10,257 nt of DNA, from the NCBI GenBank assembly GCA_030040415.1, contig JASHTT010000353.1, positions 1 to 10,257 of the forward strand, given 5' to 3'. Made by a program: the position numbers and the translations under genes. The stretch comes from Streptosporangiaceae bacterium. Lineage in GTDB: Bacteria > Actinomycetota > Actinomycetes > Streptosporangiales > Streptosporangiaceae. The notes beneath the pieces were generated by a model. That model ran no database searches and had not been told where the DNA came from. It saw only the letters and a program-made list of their open reading frames with translations. Positions within the stretch are counted from its first letter, which is position 1, and every line of letters begins with the position of its first letter. Shown one piece after another: positions 7,701 through 10,257 of this stretch.

Positions 7701-8385
7701 TACCCGGCGCGCCTGAATCGCCCCCGATGCAGGCGGCTCCGCCCGCCCCGGGCGCCGACGACGTTGCTCCGCCGCCACCGCCACCGTCGAACTTGCCGCC
7801 CGACGAAGCGCCGTTGCCGCCGTTACCGGTCGTGCCCGCGTTACCGGCGGGTCCGCCGAAGTCTCCGGTGCCGCCGCCACCGCCGCCCACCACAAGTCGG
7901 GAGGCCAGGGTGCTGCCCGCCGGGCACGGCTGCGCGCCGGCGGACGGACACGTGCGCACGTCAGACTCACCGCCGCCAGCGCCGCCGCTGACGAACCCGC
8001 CGCTCTCGGTGCCGCCGGTCCCGCCCAGAACGTCGACCTCGACGAAAAGCACTTGCCCGGGCGTGACGGAGAACGTGCCGGAGGCGACCGCACCGAGGCC
8101 GCCCGGAGTGCCGCTGCCGAAATCGGCGCCGCCCTGGGCACCGACAGCGGTCGCTGTCACGGACGTGATGCCCGTGGGGACGTCGAACTGAGACTCCCCC
8201 TGCGACGTGTAGGTACAGGTGACGGTGGTCCCTGACTGCGAGCATGCGGCGGGAAGGTCCGGCGCCGCCAGCGCGGCCGGGTCAAGCACGAAGCCCGCAG
8301 CGACGCCGAGCGCAGCCACGGTAACCACCGCCATCGCACTGCGCAGGACTATGGCTGGCAAAGTTCGAGTTATCGGTCGTGACAT
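4711..8385 (-). CDS. Large secreted surface protein: Gly-rich domain plus tandem Ig-like repeats
   Basis: A 1224-residue exported protein of unknown function. ATG 8385 follows AGAAGGA (8403-8397) with an 11-nt gap. The signal peptide has an RSAM basic start, a hydrophobic core at about 18-34 and probable cleavage at ALA-AP (40/41). Domains in order: a Gly-rich domain (about 44-310) opening with a beta-sandwich-like FDVPTGITSVTATAVGAQGG and containing G6-G7 runs at 167, 201, 251 and 261; He_PIG-like (311-398, LPDGLSLSAAGTISGTP); four close Ig-like repeats (401-794), each with a YSGDxNY signature and two Cys 12 residues apart; two divergent Cys-free repeats (795-979); two further Ig-like modules with Cys pairs (C1005/C1016, C1079/C1092); and an unrecognised C-terminal domain (1123-1224). 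No LPxTG sorting signal or C-terminal membrane anchor is seen, so attachment to the cell is unclear. It probably acts as an adhesin, matrix or scaffold protein. The opposite-strand proline- and arginine-rich readings are shadows. Confidence 0.9.
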   Translation of the reverse strand: MSRPITRTLPAIVLRSAMAVVTVAALGVAAGFVLDPAALAAPDLPAACSQSGTTVTCTYTSQGESQFDVPTGITSVTATAVGAQGGADFGSGTPGGLGAVASGTFSVTPGQVLFVEVDVLGGTGGTESGGFVSGGAGGGESDVRTCPSAGAQPCPAGSTLASRLVVGGGGGGTGDFGGPAGNAGTTGNGGNGASSGGKFDGGGGGGATSSAPGAGGAACIGGDSGAPGTAGAADGGAGGAGGDTDATDGTGGGGGGAGWYGGGGGGGCTEANDAGGSGGGGTSYAAPSVTGTAFSQATAGETASVTLTYTALAVTTTSLPGGTVGSPYSVALTAAAGTPSYSWSLAGGALPDGLSLSAAGTISGTPQAAGDFDFTVQVTDSSTPTPQVATQDLSIDIAQAETGTTIGVVPASPATTGNQIDLTATISWPSGGPSPGGTVNFTANGSPACSDVPVLSGAASCDTSLVPGSYTLEADYSGDGNYIGSSDSTTNYAVDQASAGLSLSASPPSGATADTPVTLAANLQAFELAPDPTGTVDFSINGTMPAECSGVQVNSLQASCPVGFLTPGTYTFKASYSGDGNYLSGTTTISDYQVGQAAPTVQLSASPSTGATVATPVSLTATVAGANGGPAPTGTVDFTANGSPVCTGVTLTAGAATCPAGTLPAGTYTLEASYSGDTNYLMGSDSIADYQVPRATPGVSLSASPASGATVTSPVSLSATVVPLAGGPAPTGTVTFEVGGSAPAGCTNVTLTAGSASCAVGTLPAGTYTLKASYSGDDNYLNGSNSITDYTVSKLTSAVTVTPDLAAPVWGQGVSFIAAVTVAGAPVTSGTVQWSIGGKPIGAPVQVGSGGTAPLGPLTDLAVGSDRVSAAYSGTSLDAPATGEDTIVVGKAATTTTVTVTGQRLTAVVAAVPPGAGQPSGTVTFAVGGTTVGTAKLSAKGIAVLSFRSSGAEVASASYGGSGTFTGSAGSTATRNPVITAKVSSRYPVSKYGWYRSAVTVRFTCKPGSAPLTGPCPASVTLIRNGAGRSVSKTIHGRDGGIATVSVTVNIDSSKPTVVVTGARHGATYPAPGPATLACHATESLSGLAGPCKLTIHRTETRVSWTATATSKAGVTATVRGKIYLIDFYIAGAPLRDGRYVVTVGHTYTVIAYLLGATKAPNYVYAAPAGVKPHPVGPPMTKIGSYLWAIRASITTTMDRKYEKWTLGVLSGHVLHLIQILLKR
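6004..7185 (-). repeat. Four tandem Ig-like repeat units, about 290-300 bp each
   Basis: Units at 6898-7185, 6598-6897, 6304-6597 and 6004-6303 encode residues 401-496, 497-596, 597-694 and 695-794. Each unit contains GTV(N/D/T)F, a Cys pair spaced exactly 12 residues (449/461, 548/560, 646/658, 746/758), then (P)G(S/T)YT(L/F)(E/K)A, YSGD(G/T/D)NY and a closing Y. The pattern matches bacterial Ig-like (Big_3-type) surface repeats. Units 3 and 4 look most alike, suggesting recent duplication. Two diverged relatives follow at 795-979. Confidence 0.85.
7530..7910 (-). repeat. Low-complexity Gly-codon tract in the surface protein
   Basis: On the plus strand this reads as runs of CCGCCACCACCGCC; on the minus strand it encodes Gly-rich sequence with four runs of six or seven glycines. 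The frame stays open throughout and the codons vary (GGC, GGT, GGA), so this is coding low complexity and not a simple microsatellite. It is expected to be prone to slippage and to assembly or sequencing error. Confidence 0.75.
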
Positions 8386-8430
8386 TGTCGGTCACGTCCT
8401 TCTGCGGTGCGACTTGGGAATGGTGCATCA

Positions 8431-8436
8431 ATACTA
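8431..8436 (-). promoter_or_regulatory. Possible -10 element of the surface-protein gene
   Basis: TAGTAT on the minus strand lies in the only AT-rich patch (about 8427-8448) of this intergenic stretch and would give a leader of about 40 nt before ATG 8385. I could not find a matching -35 element, so confidence is low. Confidence 0.25.
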
Positions 8437-8449
8437 TGGTTAATGGCTT

Positions 8450-8700
8450 GTCGCCGCAGCAGGCGATGGACGCGTTGGACCCAGCTAACCGTGCTTGTTC
8501 CGCCAGCCTGGCTTGAACCCGCTAAACCGGCGCTAACCAAATCGCCCCGAGCGGACGGTGCAGGCAGATCAGAAGAGACAAAGCGGCGCGTTTATACGCC
8601 GATTCGTCGGACCGCCGGTCCCGGTACTCTGTGCCTGCAACTACCTCGCTAGTTCGCTGAGCGGTGACCCGCGGTCGCCCGTTCAAGCCCGGTGTCAGAG
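8450..8700. other. Intergenic stretch with two short perfect hairpins, no gene recognised
   Basis: No coding frame here shows family features. Seen: GGACC-GCC-GGTCC (8609-8621), a 7-bp stem with one wobble pair GGTGACC-CGC-GGTCGCC (8663-8679), and a TACTCT hexamer (8625-8630) that could be a -10 for the rightward leader ORF, without a clear -35. The hairpins lie in what would be the 5' leader of the 8717/8785 genes and could be regulatory RNA structure. That is inference only. Confidence 0.35.
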
Positions 8701-8702
8701 GC

Positions 8703-8709
8703 AGGGAGG
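8703..8709 (+). promoter_or_regulatory. Strong ribosome binding site of a short leader ORF
   Basis: AGGGAGG stands 7 nt before GTG 8717, the best Shine-Dalgarno on the plus strand between 8400 and 9200. It does not serve the main gene directly: the frame of that gene has a TAA at 8728-8730, just after an ATG-GCG in the same frame (8722), so its start must lie downstream. Confidence 0.65.
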
Positions 8710-8716
8710 CCCTCGC

Positions 8717-8788
8717 GTGAGATGGCGTAATCCAGTAAGCCGGCCTTGCGCGTGCGAAGGCAGCGTTCCTGCAGCGGTGACGGCATGA
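8717..8788 (+). CDS. Putative 23-residue leader peptide overlapping the next start (ATGA)
   Basis: GTG 8717 opens a 23-codon frame that ends at TGA 8786-8788. The stop overlaps the ATG of the next gene (8785-8787) in the ATGA arrangement typical of translational coupling. The peptide contains PCACEG, two Cys one residue apart, and is otherwise Arg/Pro/Ala/Val-rich with no transmembrane segment. Support is the excellent AGGGAGG at 7 nt and the exact overlap, while the main gene has only a weak GGTGA of its own. It may be a regulatory leader (attenuation or coupling) or a tiny protein. I know no homologue, and chance remains possible in GC-rich DNA. Confidence 0.45.
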   Translation: MRWRNPVSRPCACEGSVPAAVTA

Positions 8789-9222
8789 GCACGCCCCGGC
8801 CCGACGACCAGGCCGCGGCGCTCAACCGGGTACTCAGCGAGGTCATCGACGGGGTTCTCGACGTGAAGCAGGCACACCGGAGGGTTCCTGAGACGCACGC
8901 CCTGCACGCGGAACTGGACCAGCTCTTCGATGACCTCAGAACCTGGGCCCGCTTGCTCGCAGACCAGGACCAGGCGCTTGGGGTATCGCCGCTGGCGAGC
9001 ATGCCGACCTCGGCCGGCCGAAAGCCGCCGCACTCCTGGCATGGGGCGGCGAGCGACGAGGAAGTCCGCCGGATCGTGACCGAGGATCTCGATCGCCTGG
9101 GCCAGTACCTGGCGGCAGCGCTCTCGGCGCAACAGGACGACAAGGTGCGAGACGCCCTCGCCGAAGTGGACCGCGGATTGCTGGCTCACAAGCAGGCGCT
9201 CAGCACGTCCTCCGAACCCTGA
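8785..9222 (+). CDS. Small helical protein of unknown function
   Basis: A 145-residue soluble protein that I do not recognise. ATG 8785 is preferred; GTG 8752 and TTG 8746 are possible in-frame alternatives without a ribosome binding site. Two predicted helical, acidic segments (about residues 5-67, AALNRVLSEVIDGVLDV... and LDQLFDDLRTWARLL; and about 89-140, DEEVRRIVTEDLDRLGQYLAAAL) are joined by a Pro/Ser/Gly linker (68-88). There is no signal peptide, membrane segment or Cys. Third positions are GC-rich as in its neighbours, and the frame is more protein-like than the overlapping antisense frames (8649-9143, 8695-9189), which are Arg/Ser-rich shadows. It diverges from the surface-protein gene and appears coupled to a leader ORF. 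A hairpin overlaps its stop. The coding call is likely but rests on composition. Confidence 0.6.
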   Translation: MSTPRPDDQAAALNRVLSEVIDGVLDVKQAHRRVPETHALHAELDQLFDDLRTWARLLADQDQALGVSPLASMPTSAGRKPPHSWHGAASDEEVRRIVTEDLDRLGQYLAAALSAQQDDKVRDALAEVDRGLLAHKQALSTSSEP

Positions 9223-9233
9223 CGACGGTTCGG
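9212..9233. terminator. Hairpin overlapping the stop of the small helical gene
   Basis: CCGAACC (9212-9218) and GGTTCGG (9227-9233) form a perfect 7-bp stem with an 8-nt loop spanning the TGA. It is terminator-like but lacks a U-tract. Confidence 0.45.
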
Positions 9234-9242
9234 GGTGTCCTC

Positions 9243-9258
9243 GATGTCCGGAGACATC
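9243..9258. terminator. Hairpin GATGTC-CGGA-GACATC next to the tRNA fragment
   Basis: A perfect 6-bp stem with a tetraloop ends 4 bases before the CCA-equivalent end of the partial tRNA copy at 9262. If the fragment marks the original tRNA 3' end, this hairpin was probably the tRNA gene's own terminator before the intervening DNA was acquired. Confidence 0.45.
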
Positions 9259-9261
9259 CCA

Positions 9262-9307
9262 TTGGCGCGCTCGGAGGGACTCGAACCCCCAGCCTTCTGA
9301 TCCGTAG
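9262..9307 (-). repeat. 3'-half tRNA-Arg fragment, attachment-site-like direct repeat
   Basis: These 46 bases match 9973-10018 with one mismatch (G at 9292 against A at 10003) in the same orientation, 711 bp apart. The copy covers the tRNA from the anticodon loop through the T-arm, the acceptor 3' strand and CCA. It then diverges, so there is no 5' half and it cannot be a functional tRNA. This is the form of the displaced att site left when a tyrosine-integrase element inserts in a tRNA gene. Confidence 0.85.
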
Positions 9308-9316
9308 CAAGATCAA

Positions 9317-9334
9317 GGATGCCCGGCGGCATCC
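9317..9334. terminator. Hairpin downstream of the NUDIX gene
   Basis: GGATGCC-CGGC-GGCATCC is a perfect 7-bp stem with a tetraloop, about 40 bases beyond the NUDIX stop on the minus strand. It is followed on that strand by TTGATCTTG, a weak T-rich run. It probably terminates the NUDIX transcript. Confidence 0.55.
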
Positions 9335-9374
9335 GCCGTGGTCGGTCTAGCCTGCTATCTCGCGCGGGCGCAGG

Positions 9375-9818
9375 TCACCGCCGCTCTCCCGACAGCGCCA
9401 AGTGCTCGGTAGCCCTGGTGATCGTCTTGGTGAGTGCGGGGGCTGGGCAGCGCCGGAGGGCCTCGCCGAGTGGGACCCAGCAGAATTCAGCATGCTCGGC
9501 GCTCAGCCGGATGGCTACGGGCCATGCGACCTCAAGCCGGAATACTGCCCATGTGAGGTTGTCGGCATCGACCTGAAGGGGGTGGGCCTCGATCCCCGTC
9601 TCTTCGCGCAGCTCGCGCGCCGCGCAGTCACCGATGTCCTCTGCCGGCTGGCGCTGTCCGCCAACTAGGACCCACGGCCAACCCTGCTCATCTGGGTCCG
9701 TGCCGGATGGTTGTAGCAGTAGATAGACCCGGCCTTCGGGCGCCAGGCCTGTGACGACGATGCTCGCCCCCCGCGGCGCAGGAACCGTCTCCGCGCGCTC
9801 GGCATGTCCCTTCCCCAC
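9375..9818 (-). CDS. NUDIX hydrolase
   Basis: A 147-residue cytoplasmic Mg2+-dependent pyrophosphohydrolase that splits a nucleoside diphosphate linked to another moiety. The Nudix box is complete: G54-x5-E60-x7-R68-E-L-R-E-E-T-G-I76, with the metal-binding Glu pair E72/E73. The beta strands before it (SIVVTGLAPEGRVYLLLQP) and after it (NLTWAVFRLEV, EFCWVPLGEAL) fit the fold, and the length is normal. Substrate cannot be told: no flanking substrate motif I know is visible, and a mutT-like, ADP-ribose or diadenosine role is equally open. The GTG start has no Shine-Dalgarno, but TAATGT ends 6 nt before it, suggesting a leaderless transcript. The gene lies alone between two tRNA-Arg-derived repeats, so it may be acquired cargo, although its GC content looks like the neighbours. 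Confidence 0.9.
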   Translation of the reverse strand: MGKGHAERAETVPAPRGASIVVTGLAPEGRVYLLLQPSGTDPDEQGWPWVLVGGQRQPAEDIGDCAARELREETGIEAHPLQVDADNLTWAVFRLEVAWPVAIRLSAEHAEFCWVPLGEALRRCPAPALTKTITRATEHLALSGERR

Positions 9819-9824
9819 GCTTTG

Positions 9825-9830
9825 ACATTA
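9825..9830 (-). promoter_or_regulatory. -10 element of a leaderless NUDIX transcript
   Basis: TAATGT on the minus strand ends 6 nt before GTG 9818, the spacing at which transcription would begin on the start codon. No ribosome binding site exists between them and the -35 position (CTTCGG) is non-consensus. Confidence 0.5.
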
Positions 9831-9838
9831 GCGGTGGG

Positions 9839-9867
9839 GCGGGCCTACCGAAGTAGCGCGGGCCTAC
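9839..9867. repeat. Direct repeat GCGGGCCTAC x2 upstream of the NUDIX promoter
   Basis: Copies at 9839-9848 and 9858-9867 are identical and start 19 bp apart, close to two helical turns. They lie over and just upstream of the -35 position of the NUDIX gene, where an activator could bind. A regulatory role is inferred. Confidence 0.5.
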
Positions 9868-9935
9868 AGACCTGCCTCACGTTCATGCCACAACGCTGCT
9901 GCGGCCAGGCCGCTCGTATTAGCAGATCCGCTGGC

Positions 9936-9961
9936 AAAATGCGCCGCCCGGCTGGCAGGCG
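9936..9961 (-). terminator. Probable terminator of tRNA-Arg
   Basis: On the minus strand CGCCTG-CCAGC-CGGGCG (9961-9945) makes a 6-bp stem with one wobble pair, followed by GCGCA and TTTT (9939-9936). It begins 12 nt after the CCA end of the tRNA and lies inside the DNA between the two tRNA-derived repeats. Confidence 0.45.
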
Positions 9962-9972
9962 AACCTATGACC

Positions 9973-10018
9973 TTGGCGCGCTCGGAGGGACTCGAACCCC
10001 CAACCTTCTGATCCGTAG
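9973..10018 (-). repeat. Attachment-site-like direct repeat inside the intact tRNA-Arg
   Basis: Second copy of the 46-base repeat seen at 9262-9307. It forms the 3' half of the functional tRNA, from the anticodon loop to one base past CCA. The single difference falls in the tRNA variable loop, so it does not disturb pairing. Confidence 0.85.
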
Positions 10019-10049
10019 TCAGATGCTCTATCCGTTGAGCTACGAGCGC
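9974..10049 (-). tRNA. tRNA-Arg (anticodon ACG)
   Basis: A 73-nt cloverleaf plus encoded CCA. Acceptor GCGCTCG pairs with CGAGCGC, the D-stem is GCTC/GAGC, and the anticodon stem TCTGA/TCAGA has loop CTACGGA giving ACG. The variable loop is AGGTT. The T-arm is GGGGG-TTCGAGT-CCCTC with one wobble pair, the discriminator is G, and CCA is genomic (9976-9974). A34 would be edited to inosine to read CGU, CGC and CGA. All stems are intact. The 3' half is duplicated at 9262-9307, showing that this gene is or was an integration target. Confidence 0.97.
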
Positions 10050-10065
10050 ATGGTGAACCCCGCAC

Positions 10066-10071
10066 AGTGTA
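10066..10071 (-). promoter_or_regulatory. Possible -10 element of the tRNA-Arg gene
   Basis: TACACT on the minus strand lies 16 nt upstream of the tRNA 5' end, consistent with a short precursor leader. No clear -35 is visible. Confidence 0.35.
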
Positions 10072-10162
10072 ACGGCAGTTGCAGACCGATGCATCGTGGC
10101 CGTCCTGGCCCCTTGTGCGGGTAGCCAGGGAGCGGCGTGCGGCAGGAGACGCGCACGGGCAA

Positions 10163-10191
10163 TTGACTCTGTCCATCGGGCAGCCTAGGCT
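10163..10191 (+). promoter_or_regulatory. Promoter TTGACT-N17-TAGGCT
   Basis: A near-consensus -35 (10163-10168) and -10 (10186-10191) are separated by the ideal 17 bp. The -10 ends 8 nt before GTG 10200, so transcription should begin at or one or two bases before the start codon, giving a leaderless mRNA. Confidence 0.65.
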
Positions 10192-10200
10192 GACGGTCAG
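10190..10200. promoter_or_regulatory. Palindrome CTGAC-G-GTCAG at the start site, possible operator
   Basis: A perfect 5-1-5 inverted repeat covers the last -10 base, the predicted transcription start and the first base of GTG 10200. A bound repressor would block initiation. Autoregulation by the encoded regulator is plausible but unproven. Confidence 0.4.
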
Positions 10201-10257
10201 TGAAAATTGACATAGATGAGGCACTGGACGCCCTAGGCGACCCGGTACGGCGACGGA
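10200..10257 (+). CDS. Start of a probable ArsR-type HTH transcriptional regulator, 3' end outside window
   Basis: Only 19 codons are visible: VKIDIDEALDALGDPVRRR. The segment ALDALGDPVRRR matches the first helix of ArsR/SmtB-type winged-helix regulators, where a LADPTRR-like motif is characteristic; similar starts occur in other winged-helix families. GTG 10200 is preferred because of the promoter ending 8 nt before it; there is no convincing Shine-Dalgarno. Too little is present to infer an effector. Confidence 0.5.
   Translation, partial: MKIDIDEALDALGDPVRRR

Noticed and set aside
7287..7991. Plus-strand arginine-rich frame of 234 residues
   Set aside because: Frame-shifted shadow of the same Gly-rich coding region; composition is not protein-like.
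7571..8191. Plus-strand proline-rich protein of 206 residues
   Set aside because: Proline runs are the complement of glycine codons in the surface-protein gene, which has a signal peptide, ribosome binding site and recognisable domains.
8558..8788. Full 76-residue plus-strand frame ending at 8788
   Set aside because: Only the last 23 codons from GTG 8717 are supported by a ribosome binding site; the upstream part crosses hairpins and has no start signal.
8649..9189. Two long minus-strand frames opposite the helical gene
   Set aside because: Both are Arg/Ser-rich without a ribosome binding site or domain; the plus-strand frame has better composition, although this is a judgement call.
9864..10094. 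Minus-strand 76-residue frame containing VAQRIEHLTTDQKVGGSSPS
   Set aside because: This is the translation of the tRNA gene itself, a well-known spurious protein found across bacterial annotations.
9919..10224. Minus-strand frame of 101 residues across the tRNA
   Set aside because: It also runs through the tRNA-Arg gene (SSTDRASDYGSEGWGFESL is another tRNA reading) and has no protein features.

Overview
The window is GC-rich, uses GTG starts and strong GGAGG-type ribosome binding sites, and carries an ECF-type sigma factor pair and long secreted proteins with Gly/Ala/Thr-rich Ig-like repeats. Together these point to a chromosomal segment of a high-GC Gram-positive actinobacterium (Actinomycetota). 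I cannot assign a genus from the sequence alone.

Layout. Positions 1-2012 (+) hold the 3' part of a secreted S53 (sedolisin) serine-carboxyl peptidase with an Ig-like linker and six ricin-B-type QxW repeats. A strong hairpin at 2043-2090 separates it from a convergent, translationally coupled pair on the minus strand: an ECF/SigE-like sigma factor (2822-3334) and a single-pass membrane protein, probably its anti-sigma partner (2097-2819). Next, also on the minus strand, come a secreted protein that reads as a seven-bladed beta-propeller (3417-4589) and a 1224-residue secreted surface protein (4711-8385). The surface protein has a Gly-rich N-terminal domain, an He_PIG-like domain, four close and two divergent Ig-like repeats, two more Ig-like modules and a C-terminal domain I do not recognise. 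After about 400 bases of leader and regulatory DNA, a small helical protein of unknown function (8785-9222, +) follows, apparently coupled to a 23-codon leader ORF.

The right end is built around a tRNA-Arg(ACG) gene (9974-10049, -). A 46-bp copy of its 3' half, with one mismatch, lies 711 bp away in the same orientation. The two copies bracket a NUDIX hydrolase gene with a leaderless-looking promoter. This is the footprint of tRNA-targeted integration, but no integrase is present, so it is either a decayed remnant or a very small cassette. The window closes with a consensus-like promoter and the first 19 codons of a probable ArsR-type regulator.

How the genes fit together. The protease, propeller and Ig-repeat protein are all predicted to be exported and could serve an extracellular substrate-degrading or surface-display role; this is inference from neighbourhood only. 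The sigma/anti-sigma pair could regulate exported functions, but no promoter evidence links it to the neighbours. I see no CRISPR array, insertion sequence, rRNA or recognisable defence system. The most notable points are the tRNA-derived direct repeats around the NUDIX gene, the coupled leader ORF, and the architecture of the 1224-residue surface protein.
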